A DNA stretch of 64,000 nucleotides from Paraburkholderia sediminicola. Lineage in GTDB: Bacteria > Pseudomonadota > Gammaproteobacteria > Burkholderiales > Burkholderiaceae. The stretch covers positions 1 to 64,000 of the forward strand of contig NZ_CADIKC010000002.1 of NCBI RefSeq assembly GCF_902859805.1, written 5' to 3'. The position numbers and the translations under genes are program-made. Below the pieces are notes generated by a model. The model had not been told where the DNA came from. It worked only from the letters and a program-made list of their open reading frames with translations, and ran no database searches. Positions 55,560 through 64,000 of this stretch are shown here, in pieces (position 1 is the stretch's first letter; each line of letters starts with the position of its first letter).

Positions 55560-56066
55560 TCACCCCGGTGGCGCAGCCGATTGCACTTCAGCCCGTAGCG
55601 AAGCCAGCAACACCTGCCACCATTCGCCGTGCCGCAACAGAAACACGCGCTCGGGGAAATGGTGGCGCGCGACATGCTCCTGCGGCACCGTATCCCAGCC
55701 ACGATGCTCCACCGTCACGCGTGTTTCGTCGCCCACCGCTTCGAAACGCACTTCGACCTGCGTGTGCTGCGCGTCAGTGAAACTTGCTTGACGCCAGCCG
55801 AATGCCAAACGTTCGCCCGGCTCCCAGACCGTCACGCAGCCGATCTCGAACACGCTGCCGTCCGGCTGCGTTTCGATCAGGCGGACGCACTCGCGAGGCG
55901 TGTGAGGCGCCGCAACCTGTTCGAACGACAGCACACCCGCGCCTTGCGACGTGAACTGAAACAGACCATTCGGACGCCACCATCTGCCGATCTCACGCGT
56001 GAACACTTCGAACGCGCGTTTGGGCGTTGCCGCGACGCGTAACGACACCTGCACACGCGAACTCAT
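55560..56066 (-). CDS. SRPBCC/AHSA1-domain protein
   Basis: A 168-aa Bet v1-like protein: VSLRVAATPKRAFEVFTREIGRWW at the N-terminus, ETQPDGSVFEIGCVTVWEPGERLAFGWR, and VEHRGWDTVPQ at the end. ATG at 56066 overlaps the arsR stop by 4 bp (ATGA). ArsR-AHSA1 pairs are common in proteobacteria, with the SRPBCC partner binding a hydrophobic ligand. It is the last gene of a VOC-ArsR-SRPBCC operon. Confidence 0.85.
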   Translation of the reverse strand: MSSRVQVSLRVAATPKRAFEVFTREIGRWWRPNGLFQFTSQGAGVLSFEQVAAPHTPRECVRLIETQPDGSVFEIGCVTVWEPGERLAFGWRQASFTDAQHTQVEVRFEAVGDETRVTVEHRGWDTVPQEHVARHHFPERVFLLRHGEWWQVLLASLRAEVQSAAPPG

Positions 56067-56401
56067 TCCTGCTGCTCCAGATGCGCCTTGAACGACAGCA
56101 ATTGCTCGGACCATAAGGCTTCGGTCTGTTCGAGCCATGCCTTCAACTCGCTCATCGGCTCCGACCTCAGCACGTAGAGACGCACGCGCGCGTCGACGCC
56201 GTCGTGCGATTCTTCGATCAGTTCGCTCGAGCGCAGCACACGCAAATGCCGGCTCATCGCCTGCGGCGAAAGACTGGTGGCTTGCGCAAGTTCGCCCGCG
56301 CGCATCGGTTGCTGGCTGAGCAGATCGACCACCTGACGCCGGTTCGGATCGGCCAGTGCAGCCAGAGTGCGGTCGAGCGAGACGCTGGCTGGCAGTCCCA
56401 T
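56063..56401 (-). CDS. ArsR-family regulator
   Basis: A 112-aa winged-helix regulator: DRTLAALADPNRRQVVDLLSQQPMRAGELAQATSLSPQAMSRHLRVLRSSELIEE. No metal-binding Cys box. It starts 3 bp after the VOC gene and overlaps the SRPBCC gene. The operon promoter has an 18-bp palindrome, TTTAAC-n6-GTTAAA, with the -10 box in its centre, the probable site of this repressor. Confidence 0.87.
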   Translation of the reverse strand: MGLPASVSLDRTLAALADPNRRQVVDLLSQQPMRAGELAQATSLSPQAMSRHLRVLRSSELIEESHDGVDARVRLYVLRSEPMSELKAWLEQTEALWSEQLLSFKAHLEQQE

Positions 56402-56404
56402 CGC

Positions 56405-56866
56405 TTAAACCCATCCTTCGATCTTCAGACCGCTAACGCGCTCCGCTTCCTCGCGCGACACCTCGCGAACTGTCTGCCCGAAACTCCACACATGCCCTTC
56501 CGGATCGCGCGCAGCATAGACGCGATCACCATAGAACTGATCCGCGGGCTCGCGCGTGATCACAGCACCCACGGCACGCGCGTGGGCGCAATGTTCGTCG
56601 ATCCCCTCGCGCAATTGCACGTGCACCGATTGCGTATTCTTGCCGCCGATCGAAGCCGGACTCGCCGCGTCTTCCGACCATTCGCGGCAGATCATCACGT
56701 AGCTGTCGCCGAAACGCATTTCAGAATGACCCAGCTGGCCATCGCTATCCGTGACCACCAGTTGACGCTCGAAGCCGAACGCTTTTTCGAGCCAGTCGAG
56801 CGCGGCAAACGGGTCCTTGTAGTACACCGACGCACCCAGCGAAGGACGATGAAACGGCTCGCTCAT
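56405..56866 (-). CDS. VOC-family (glyoxalase-like) protein
   Basis: A 153-aa protein of the vicinal oxygen chelate superfamily: SVYYKDPFAALDWLEKAFGFERQL, then LGHSEMRFGDSYVMI, and a second half with GAVITREPADQFYGDRVYAARDPEGHVWSF. The late Arg-Asp-Pro-Glu-Gly-His block is typical of the DUF/PhnB-like VOC group. It is the first gene of a three-gene operon with ArsR and SRPBCC. Substrate unknown. Confidence 0.85.
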   Translation of the reverse strand: MSEPFHRPSLGASVYYKDPFAALDWLEKAFGFERQLVVTDSDGQLGHSEMRFGDSYVMICREWSEDAASPASIGGKNTQSVHVQLREGIDEHCAHARAVGAVITREPADQFYGDRVYAARDPEGHVWSFGQTVREVSREEAERVSGLKIEGWV

Positions 56867-56899
56867 GATTGCCTCCTTTTATAAACCTTTCGGTTGATA

Positions 56900-56933
56900 T
56901 TTAACATTATAGTTAAACAAATTGGAAAGACAA
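56900..56933 (-). promoter_or_regulatory. promoter with ArsR operator over the -10 box
   Basis: On the minus strand TTGTCT (56933-56928), 16 bp, TATAAT (56911-56906) is a good sigma-70 promoter for the VOC-ArsR-SRPBCC operon. The -10 is the centre of a perfect dyad TTTAAC-n6-GTTAAA (56900-56917), placed to block RNA polymerase. Confidence 0.7.
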
Positions 56934-57005
56934 GGAAGGCGTATTCGTGTTGGTCTTGACGGTGCTCCCCAGACAAAATCTGGATCGCGGCACCTTATGC
57001 AGCCG

Positions 57006-58757
57006 CTATCCCTTCGGCGTCGTGTCGAGAATCCTCGCCGCGCGCAAGAAATCGAAATCCACGCCCTTATCGGCCTGCAGCACCGTATCGAGGAACAGTT
57101 TCCGATACCCGCGTTCAGCCGTCGGTATTTCCACAGGCGCAGCGGCCGCGCGGCGCGCCAGTTCGGAGTCCGACACGAGCAGCGTGATTTCACGAGCAAC
57201 TACGCTAAGCCGGATACGATCGCCGTTCTGAACGTAAGCCAGCGGTCCACCGATGGCCGCCTCAGGCGTCACGTGCAACACGATGGTGCCGAACGCGGTG
57301 CCACTCATGCGTCCGTCAGAAATGCGCACCATGTCCTTGACGCCGGCACGCGCCAGCTTTTTCGGAATCGGAATGTAGCCGGCCTCAGGCATTCCCGGCG
57401 CGCCTTTTGGACCGATGTTCTTCAGTACCAGAATATCGTCGGCCGTGACGTCGAGGTCGTCCGAATCGATCCGCTCTGCCATGTCCTGCCCGTTCTCGAA
57501 CACCACGGCGCGCCCCTCGTGCTGCATGAGCTTGGCATCGGCGGCGGATTGCTTGATGATCGCGCCGCCGGGTGCGAGGTTGCCGTGCAAGACGGCAATG
57601 CCGCCTTGCGGATAGATCGGATCGGCGATCGTGCGCACCACGTCCTGTTCAAAGCCGGGACCGGCCAGTTCCATCTCTTCACCCAAAGTACGCCCAGTGA
57701 CGGTCATCGCGTCGAGCTTGAGCAGCGGCTTGAGTTCGCGCAGTAATGTCGCCATGCCGCCGGCGTGGTGAAAGTCTTCCATGTAATGCTGGCCGGACGG
57801 TTTCAGGTCCAGCAACACCGGCGTTTCGCGCCCCATGCGATCCAGCGCCTTCAGATCGACATCCAGTCCCATGCGTCCAGCGATCGCGGTCAGGTGCACG
57901 ATGCCATTGGTCGAGCCACCAATCGCCAGTAACACGCGGATGGCGTTCTCGAATGCATCGGCGGTCAGGATCTTGTCGATCGTCAGGCCGCTGCGTGCCA
58001 TGCGCACGGCCTCGGCGCCGGTCTCCTCTGCGATACGGATACGATCGGCCGTCACGGCCGGCGGGGACGCGCCGCCCGGCACTGTCATCCCCAATGCTTC
58101 GGCTACGCACGCCATGGTGCTGGCCGTGCCCATCACCGAACAGGTGCCGACGCTGGCCACCAGTTGATTGTTCACAGCGGCAATTTCCGCGCTATCGATC
58201 TCTTCTGCGCGGAATTTGCCCCAGTAGCGGCGGCAATCGGTGCACGCACCCACGCGCTCGCCGCGATGCGAGCCGGTCAGCATGGAGCCTGTGATCAACT
58301 GGATGGCGGGAATATTCGCCGATGCCGCGCCCATCAACTGCGCCGGCACCGTCTTGTCGCAGCCCCCGATCAGCACGACCGCGTCCATCGGCTGGGCGCG
58401 GATCATCTCCTCGGTATCCATCGACATCAGGTTGCGCAGGTACATGCTGGTCGGCTGCGAAAAACTCTCGTGGATGGAAATGGTGGGGAAATCCATCGGT
58501 AAGCCGCCGGCCAGCATCACGCCGCGCTTGACTGCTTCGATCAATTGCGGCGCGTTGCCGTGGCACGGGTTGTAGGCGCTGCCGGTGTTGCAGATGCCGA
58601 CTACCGGTCGATCCAGTGCGTCGTCGGTATAGCCCGCGCCTTTGATGAAAGCCTTGCGCAAAAACAGGGAGAAGCCGCTGTCACCATAGTTGGTGAGACC
58701 TTTGCGGATCCCGGTTGCAGGTGCATCGGGCGAGTCGTCTGGTTTGGTCTTGGACAT
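57006..58757 (-). CDS. IlvD/Edd-family dehydratase (sugar-acid dehydratase type)
   Basis: A 583-aa Fe-S dehydratase. Cluster cysteines are in GICNTGSAYNPCHG, IGGCDKTVPA and VGTCSVMGTAST. The C-terminal swivelling domain has DMVRISDGRMSGTAFG and GDRIRLSVVAREITL. Length and the opening GFSLFLRKAFIKGAGYTDD are nearer to L-arabonate/xylonate-type dehydratases than to biosynthetic IlvD. It would turn an aldonate into a 2-keto-3-deoxy acid; the specific acid is uncertain. No sugar operon is adjacent. Confidence 0.85.
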   Translation of the reverse strand: MSKTKPDDSPDAPATGIRKGLTNYGDSGFSLFLRKAFIKGAGYTDDALDRPVVGICNTGSAYNPCHGNAPQLIEAVKRGVMLAGGLPMDFPTISIHESFSQPTSMYLRNLMSMDTEEMIRAQPMDAVVLIGGCDKTVPAQLMGAASANIPAIQLITGSMLTGSHRGERVGACTDCRRYWGKFRAEEIDSAEIAAVNNQLVASVGTCSVMGTASTMACVAEALGMTVPGGASPPAVTADRIRIAEETGAEAVRMARSGLTIDKILTADAFENAIRVLLAIGGSTNGIVHLTAIAGRMGLDVDLKALDRMGRETPVLLDLKPSGQHYMEDFHHAGGMATLLRELKPLLKLDAMTVTGRTLGEEMELAGPGFEQDVVRTIADPIYPQGGIAVLHGNLAPGGAIIKQSAADAKLMQHEGRAVVFENGQDMAERIDSDDLDVTADDILVLKNIGPKGAPGMPEAGYIPIPKKLARAGVKDMVRISDGRMSGTAFGTIVLHVTPEAAIGGPLAYVQNGDRIRLSVVAREITLLVSDSELARRAAAAPVEIPTAERGYRKLFLDTVLQADKGVDFDFLRAARILDTTPKG

Positions 58758-58805
58758 TGAGAAACCCGGCGTAAGGTGACAGGTGAACGTAGGAAGAAGA
58801 AGGTC

Positions 58806-59756
58806 TCACGGCGCGCCCGTCGCCGTGCGTGCGTTGCGACGAAATGCTTGCGGCGGTTGCCCGAATACCCGCAGAAATACTTCCCGCATTCTCCTCGGAT
58901 CGGAGAACCCGGTCGCGCTGGCGACCTGATCGATCGTGTGCCGGCTTTCCTCGAGCATCAGGCGCGCAGTTTCAATGCGCAGCCGCTCGACGGCCTTTGC
59001 AGGAGTCTGCCCAGTCTCCGCACGAAACGCGCGGCTAAATTGACGCGGACTCAAACGCGCGACATCCGCCAATTGCTCGACCGAAAGTGGTTCGTTGAGA
59101 TTCTTTTTCGCATACGTCAGCGCGGATTGAATGCGATCGGACTTTGGCTCGAGTTCGAGCAGCGCTGAGTGCTGCGACTGTCCGCCGGAACGCCAATGAT
59201 AGACAACAAGCTTTCGCGCGACCGACCGCGCGACCGTGGCGCCAAGGTCCTTCTCCACCAACGCGAGTGCGAGATCGATGCCCGCTGTCATGCCGGCCGA
59301 AGTCCAGATCGGCCCGTCCGCAATGAAGATCCGATCCTCGTCCACCGTAACAGAGGGAAAGCGGGTGCGTAGATCGTGAGCATAGTGCCAGTGCGTGGTT
59401 GCACGGCGGCCGTCGAGCAAGCCGGCCTCAGCGAGCACGAACGCGCCTGTGCACATCGATGCGGTGCGCCGTGCAGTCTCGGCGCTGCGACGCACGTATG
59501 CGAGCACACCTGGCGGCGGTACGACGGTGATGGGATTGCTTCCGGCGAAGATGACCGTGTCGAATACGCGATCGTCGATCGCCTCGGTCAAGACCATCAA
59601 ACCGCTCGAGGCGCGCACCAGGCCGCCTGCTTCGGAAACGTAGAGCGTCTTATAGAACGGTTCACCGAACGCCACGTTTGCGAACTCGAACACCGATTCC
59701 GCAACGAGCGCCATGGAATAGAAGCCGTCGAACACCACAAACGCAACTGTCGGCAC
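58806..59756 (-). CDS. GlxA-type AraC-family regulator (DJ-1/PfpI + HTH)
   Basis: A 316-aa regulator. The N-terminal class I glutamine-amidotransferase-like domain (about 1-180) carries the nucleophile-elbow-like SMCTGAFVLAEAGLL and DGRRATTHWHY. The C-terminal AraC HTH (about 215-310) includes LSPRQFSRAFRAETGQTPAKAV and FSDPRRMREVF. I set the start at GTG 59756 because AGGAGG stands 5 nt upstream and the domain begins there; an ATG at 59813 has no site. It diverges from an epoxide hydrolase gene. Confidence 0.82.
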   Translation of the reverse strand: MPTVAFVVFDGFYSMALVAESVFEFANVAFGEPFYKTLYVSEAGGLVRASSGLMVLTEAIDDRVFDTVIFAGSNPITVVPPPGVLAYVRRSAETARRTASMCTGAFVLAEAGLLDGRRATTHWHYAHDLRTRFPSVTVDEDRIFIADGPIWTSAGMTAGIDLALALVEKDLGATVARSVARKLVVYHWRSGGQSQHSALLELEPKSDRIQSALTYAKKNLNEPLSVEQLADVARLSPRQFSRAFRAETGQTPAKAVERLRIETARLMLEESRHTIDQVASATGFSDPRRMREVFLRVFGQPPQAFRRNARTATGAP

Positions 59757-59960
59757 GGCTACCTCCTGAACTGATACGTCCTGAAAGTGTAGTTTATACG
59801 TCCTTTGAGCCATCACCAATTGACCGTATAAATATCGGTAAGGAGCACGGATCGCGTTACGCGGACGCGCTGTACGCACACCGCACCGGTTGCGACACGA
59901 TCTCGCTGGCCTTCCATTTGATCAGATTTATATCTTCCATTTAATTAGGCATACGTAAAT

Positions 59961-61268
59961 ATGTTTTCCATTTCATCCATGCGTCGACTCGCATTCGGCT
60001 CATTGAAGGCGCGCGCGTTTAGCTTGAGCTTTCTTACTGCAGCCGCTTTTGCGCCACCTCTCCTCGCTGCTGACGAATTGCCCGTACCCGCATCGACCGG
60101 CGATACAGCGATCCGCCCATTCCACGCCCATTTTTCCGATGCCCAACTCTCCGATCTGCGCAAACGCATCGCGGCGACCCGCTGGCCGGACAAGGAGACG
60201 GTCGACGACCGATCTCAAGGCGCGCAACTCGCCAGGCTTAAGGAGCTCGTGAACTACTGGGGCACGGACTACGACTGGCGCGAGGCCGAGGCGAGGCTCA
60301 ATGCCCTGCCGCAATACGTCACCACAATCGATGGCGTCGATATTCACTTCATCTGGGTGCGCTCACGCAATCCGAACGCGCTGCCGATGATCATGACCCA
60401 TGGCTGGCCCGGCTCGGTATTCGAGGAACTGAAAGTCATCGGGCCGCTCACCGATCCAGTCGCGTATGGCGGGCGCGCGGAAGATTCCTTCGACCTGGTC
60501 CTGCCTTCGATGCCCGGATACGGGTTCTCAGGCAAGCCCAAGGGCACGGGGTGGACGCCTGACCATATCGCCCGCGCCTGGGAGGAACTGATGCGCCGCC
60601 TCGGCTACCAGCACTACGTCGCGCAGGGCGGCGACTGGGGCTCCGTGATCGCCGACAAAATGGCCGCCCAGAAACCACCCGGACTGCTCGGCATTCACGT
60701 CAACATGCCGGCGACAGTACCGCCGGAGGTGGCGAACTCGCTGAAAGCGGGCAATCCACCGCCGGCCGGCCTCTCCGACAAGGAGAAAGCCGCGTACAAG
60801 TCGCTTGATAACCTCTATACGCGCGGCGGCGGTTACGCAGCGATGATGGTCACGCGCCCACAGACGGTGGGTTACGCGCTCGCGGATTCTCCAGTCGGCC
60901 AGGCAGCATGGATGTACGACAAATTTGCGGACTGGACCTACAGCGGCGGCGATCCCGAACGCTCGCTGACCAGGGACGAGATGCTCGACGACATCACGCT
61001 GTACTGGCTGACCAACACGTCGACATCCGCGGCGCAGCTCTACTGGGAAAACAATGCGAACAACTTCAACGCCGTCGATATCTCAATCCCTGCGGCAGTG
61101 ACGGTCTTCCCCGGCGAGATCTATCAGGCGCCTCGCAGCTGGACCGAACGCAGCTACCACAAGCTCATCTACTTCAATGAAGTGAACAAGGGCGGCCACT
61201 TTGCGGCCTGGGAACAGCCACAACTTTTCTCGGAAGAACTCAGGGCGTCTTTCAGGTCCTTGCGTTGA
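59961..61268 (+). CDS. exported epoxide hydrolase (EHN-type)
   Basis: A 435-aa alpha/beta hydrolase with a signal peptide (LSFLTAAAFAPPLLAADE). The N-terminal EHN domain (about 50-150; PFHAHFSDAQLSDLRKRIAATRWPD) precedes the core, with the oxyanion HGWPGS, the nucleophile Asp in QGGDWGSVIAD and the base His near GGHFAAWEQP. It should open an epoxide in the periplasm. It is followed by an SDR fragment and another Asp-nucleophile hydrolase on the same strand. Confidence 0.87.
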   Translation: MFSISSMRRLAFGSLKARAFSLSFLTAAAFAPPLLAADELPVPASTGDTAIRPFHAHFSDAQLSDLRKRIAATRWPDKETVDDRSQGAQLARLKELVNYWGTDYDWREAEARLNALPQYVTTIDGVDIHFIWVRSRNPNALPMIMTHGWPGSVFEELKVIGPLTDPVAYGGRAEDSFDLVLPSMPGYGFSGKPKGTGWTPDHIARAWEELMRRLGYQHYVAQGGDWGSVIADKMAAQKPPGLLGIHVNMPATVPPEVANSLKAGNPPPAGLSDKEKAAYKSLDNLYTRGGGYAAMMVTRPQTVGYALADSPVGQAAWMYDKFADWTYSGGDPERSLTRDEMLDDITLYWLTNTSTSAAQLYWENNANNFNAVDISIPAAVTVFPGEIYQAPRSWTERSYHKLIYFNEVNKGGHFAAWEQPQLFSEELRASFRSLR

Positions 61269-61318
61269 ATGACGCGAATCCATTCACGCATGAAGACCAT
61301 TCATCTCGAGAGCAATCG

Positions 61319-61480
61319 ATGAAGACGACTGGCAACATCATTTTCATTGCCGGACGGCGACGCACGAACCTCGACGAGAATGCACGACCGACGCGCAATA
61401 ACATCGGTCCGAATGAATCGGCTTTCGTAACGCAGTTCAACGACAGGTTCAAAAGCCGATTCGTTGTTCGATCACCCTGA
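61319..61480 (+). pseudogene. 5' fragment of an SDR gene
   Basis: MKTTGNIIFIAG is the usual start of DltE-like SDR proteins (MKxTGNTIxITGG), but after 12 residues the frame leaves the family (RRRTNLDENARPTRNN) and stops after 53 codons. The Gly-rich cofactor loop is gone. It probably marks an internal deletion, with the flanking hydrolase genes kept. Confidence 0.5.
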
Positions 61481-61500
61481 TCATGAAGAGGAGAGTACTG

Positions 61501-62550
61501 GTGTCGAATGAGATCAACAGCCGTCGCCGACGCTTTCTTGGGACGGCCGCCGTCGGCGTCGGCGTGCTGGAACTGTCCTTGAGCGGGTTCGCGCACCCGC
61601 AGTCCGCGGAAGGAGGCGCGAATCCACGTGCAAACGCCGCAGCATCGAAGGTATCGTTCACCGGGATCAAGCAGATCGATGCTGGTGTCCTGAACGTCGG
61701 CTATGCGGAGGTCGGCCCTGGCAACGGGCCAGTTGTGATCCTGCTCCACGGCTGGCCTTATGACATCCACAGCTTCGCCGATGTCGCGCATCGGCTCGCT
61801 GCCGCGGGCCATAGGGTGATCGTTCCGTACTTGCGTGGCTATGGGACCACGCGGTTTCTTGCCGGCGAAACGGTCCGCAATGGCCAGCAGTCGGTGCTCG
61901 CCGTCGATGTCATCGCGCTGATGGATGCGCTGAAGATCCAACAGGCGATCATCGGTGGATTCGACTGGGGCGCGCGCACGGCCAATGTCGTCGCAGCGCT
62001 GTGGCCGGAGCGCTGCAAGGCATTGGTGTCGGTGAGCGGCTATCTGATCGGCAGCCAGGCGGGCAGCAAGGCGCCCTTGCAGCCCAAGGCGGAGCTCGCG
62101 TGGTGGTACCAGTTCTACTTCGCCACTGAGCGGGGTAGGCAGGGTTACGAAGCCAATCGGGACGGCTTCGCGAAGCTCATCTGGCAACTTGCGTCGCCGA
62201 AATGGCGCTTCGACGACGCGACGTTCGAACGATCCGCAAACGCCTTCCAGAACCCGGACCACGTTGCGATCGTGATCGACAACTACCGCTGGCGATTGAG
62301 TCTCTCAGATGGCGAGCCGCAGTACGCCGATCTGGAAAGGCGTCTTGCGGCCGCGCCGATCATCACCGTGCCGACGATTACCCTTGAAGGCGACGCGAAC
62401 GGCGCGCCTCATCCAGAGCCCACGGCTTATGCGAAGAAGTTTGTCAGCAGATATGCGCACCGCACCATCACAGGTGGAATCGGTCACAATCTGCCGCAGG
62501 AAGCCCCCAAGGCCTTTGCGAACGCTGTGATCGAGGTTGCCAGTTATTGA
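61501..62550 (+). CDS. Tat-exported alpha/beta hydrolase, epoxide hydrolase-like
   Basis: The protein has a twin-arginine-type signal (NSRRRRFLGTAAVGVG). The core has HGWPYD as oxyanion, the nucleophile Asp in GGFDWGARTANV, and the catalytic His in TGGIGHNLPQEA. An Asp nucleophile indicates an epoxide hydrolase or dehalogenase, not an esterase. I prefer GTG 61501, with AGAGGAG 7 nt upstream, over ATG 61483. Length 349 aa. With the enzyme at 59961 it forms a pair of exported epoxide hydrolase-like proteins. Confidence 0.82.
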   Translation: MSNEINSRRRRFLGTAAVGVGVLELSLSGFAHPQSAEGGANPRANAAASKVSFTGIKQIDAGVLNVGYAEVGPGNGPVVILLHGWPYDIHSFADVAHRLAAAGHRVIVPYLRGYGTTRFLAGETVRNGQQSVLAVDVIALMDALKIQQAIIGGFDWGARTANVVAALWPERCKALVSVSGYLIGSQAGSKAPLQPKAELAWWYQFYFATERGRQGYEANRDGFAKLIWQLASPKWRFDDATFERSANAFQNPDHVAIVIDNYRWRLSLSDGEPQYADLERRLAAAPIITVPTITLEGDANGAPHPEPTAYAKKFVSRYAHRTITGGIGHNLPQEAPKAFANAVIEVASY

Positions 62551-62668
62551 ATGTGGCGAACGGCGTCGTGAAGCGCCAGGTCGCTCGACGGCTTCGGCGC
62601 CCGTGGCAGATTCCGGAAGCGCTTTCGCCCGGCACCGCAACGTGCCGTACCGGGACACTCAAGCTGAT

Positions 62669-63568
62669 TCAAGCGGACGCACCCTTTGTGCTCTCCCTCG
62701 CCTCGGTGCGCGCCTCGATCGCGTGCACGACGGCCACCATATCGGCCTGACCGTGACCCAACTCAACGGTCTCGGTGTACAGGTCAAAGCAGACATCCAG
62801 CAACGGCGACGCAAGATTCGCATGGCGCGCCGCCTCGGCCGCGAGCCGGTTATTCTTCAGCACGTCGACAATCGAGGCCTGCACGGTGAAATCCTCGTTC
62901 ACGAGCTTGTCGACTTTCACGCGGGATACGTTGCTCGCCATCGGGCCCGCGTCGAGCACAGCCTGAAATTGCTTCATGTCGAGCCCGTAGCGCCGCGCAA
63001 GATGCGCCGCCTCGGCCAGCGCGGTCACCATCGGAATCAGGAACGTGTTGATCGACAGCTTCATCAGAAGCCCCGCCGGCACCGCGCCGCAGATCACCGT
63101 CTCGTGGCACATCGGCTTGAGGAGCGGACGCACTTCGTCGACGGCCGCCGGCTCGCCCGCCAGCATCGCCACCAGTTGCCCCGCTTCGGCCGGCTTGCGT
63201 GAACCCGAGACGGGCGCCTCGACGTACTGCCCGCCTGCCGCGCGGATGTCGGCTTCGAGCTCGCGCGAATAGTCGGCCGATGTCGTCCCCATGTGCACGA
63301 TGATGTGCTGCTCGACGTTCGTTGCGAAGTCCGCGGTGTGGCGACCGAGCACAGCGTCGAGCGCCGTGTCGGTCGCCATCATCAGGATCACAATGCGGGC
63401 CTGCCGGAAGACCTCGCAGGCGCTGTCCGCAACCTGAGCGCCTGCGTCGCGCAACGCGGCGCAACGGTCCGGCGTGCGGTTCCACACGACCAGTGGCGTG
63501 CCGTCGCGCGCGAGGTTGAGCGCCATGGGCTGCCCCATCACGCCGAGGCCGATGAATCCTGTTTTCAT
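62669..63568 (-). CDS. beta-hydroxyacid dehydrogenase (HIBADH family)
   Basis: A 299-aa NAD(P)+-dependent dehydrogenase. The Rossmann motif is [18 protein letters not shown], the substrate-binding block is [17 protein letters not shown] and the catalytic Lys lies in [11 protein letters not shown]. It is of the 3-hydroxyisobutyrate/tartronate semialdehyde/succinic semialdehyde reductase type. ATG 63568 has GGAG 6 nt upstream; an earlier ATG at 63580 is weaker. Substrate unknown. It is convergent with the hydrolase gene. Confidence 0.87.
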   Translation of the reverse strand: MKTGFIGLGVMGQPMALNLARDGTPLVVWNRTPDRCAALRDAGAQVADSACEVFRQARIVILMMATDTALDAVLGRHTADFATNVEQHIIVHMGTTSADYSRELEADIRAAGGQYVEAPVSGSRKPAEAGQLVAMLAGEPAAVDEVRPLLKPMCHETVICGAVPAGLLMKLSINTFLIPMVTALAEAAHLARRYGLDMKQFQAVLDAGPMASNVSRVKVDKLVNEDFTVQASIVDVLKNNRLAAEAARHANLASPLLDVCFDLYTETVELGHGQADMVAVVHAIEARTEARESTKGASA

Positions 63569-63869
63569 GGGTGTCTCCATGTCTTATCCGTTTGTCTTAT
63601 CCGTTGCTTGTGGCCACGGTTCGGTGGATCGGGTGCAGGTATGCACGCAGGACGATGAGGCGGCGGCTTTGCCACCGCGACGCTCCCCCGAACAGAATCG
63701 ATCGGGCCGGGCGACGCCGCTTAGTCTATCCAAATTGCCGCGATTACGCCCGCCCACCAAGGCGCCGTCGATTTTCATAAGAAAAATGCAGCAATGCCGT
63801 AAATATTTTCATTTTACTGTTTGCGGCACGGCGCTCAGGATGAGGGCATAGCAAGGAGACGGAGCCGCC

Positions 63870-64000
63870 ATGGACCCCACAATTCCCGACAACAACCCAG
63901 ACACGCCGCACGGCGTGAACATGCACGATCCCATCGAACCGCTGATTCTCGACCTGCTGGAATGGATTGGACCGGGCGCCCGGCCCTACAGCGAAGCAAT
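63870..64000 (+). CDS. hypothetical protein, cut by the right edge
   Basis: Only the first 43 codons are present. The start at 63870 has AAGGAGACGGAG upstream, and the peptide (MHDPIEPLILDLLEWIGPGARPYSE) is a helical soluble sequence that I recognise as a recurrent hypothetical of Burkholderiaceae. No function can be given. Confidence 0.6.
   Translation, partial: MDPTIPDNNPDTPHGVNMHDPIEPLILDLLEWIGPGARPYSEA

Overview
The window looks like a chromosomal segment of a Burkholderiaceae bacterium, most likely Paraburkholderia or a close relative. The basis is high GC with strong third-position GC bias, a phosphonate-uptake operon of the type found in this family, a Burkholderia-style porin, LysE exporters, FCD-type GntR regulators, and a left-edge leader that resembles Burkholderia rRNA operon leaders. 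This placement is inferred from gene content and no database was searched.

Layout. 1-400: tandem promoters and boxA-like leader of an rRNA operon that reads out of the left edge (16S lies outside). 452-10156: a complete 2-aminoethylphosphonate (AEP) uptake and degradation locus: PhnSTUV importer, PhnW transaminase, PhnY dehydrogenase, PhnA hydrolase, a GntR regulator and a PhnZ-like HD oxygenase homologue. 10264-24382: housekeeping and accessory genes, including a DeoR regulator, a degenerate UbiB-like pseudokinase, an EamA transporter, an L,D-transpeptidase, nadE, an RRM protein with a 48-aa membrane peptide, a degenerate HNH-like secreted protein, S10 and S53 peptidases, a DUF1993 protein, YnfA and a LysE/Lrp pair. 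24626-36336: an OprB porin, an unusual NRAMP transporter behind a structured leader with two small ORFs, OsmC and GntR, HD, glycine-zipper, a DedA-PAP2-LssY fusion, and two YceI proteins.

36377-48872 is an aromatic-acid catabolic region: porin, FAD monooxygenase, MarR, TetR plus SDR, an AprBA-like ferredoxin and flavoprotein pair with a divergent Crp/Fnr regulator, an AAHS transporter, an aldehyde dehydrogenase and a gamma-resorcylate-type decarboxylase. Four identical copies of TTGATTTTTCAA, in pairs 33-34 bp apart, lie in front of marR and in front of the decarboxylase operon 9.4 kb away. This suggests one MarR regulon. The implied route is aromatic aldehyde to hydroxybenzoate to phenolic to ring hydroxylation; no ring-cleavage enzyme is present.

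49121-64000: an istB-like scrap, katG with its terminator and a candidate OxyR site, ArsR with an old yellow enzyme, GNAT, DedA, LysE, a VOC-ArsR-SRPBCC operon with an operator over its -10, an IlvD/Edd dehydratase, a GlxA-type AraC regulator, two Asp-nucleophile epoxide hydrolase-like enzymes flanking an SDR remnant, a beta-hydroxyacid dehydrogenase, and the start of a hypothetical gene cut by the right edge. No CRISPR array, intact insertion sequence, prophage or tRNA was seen.
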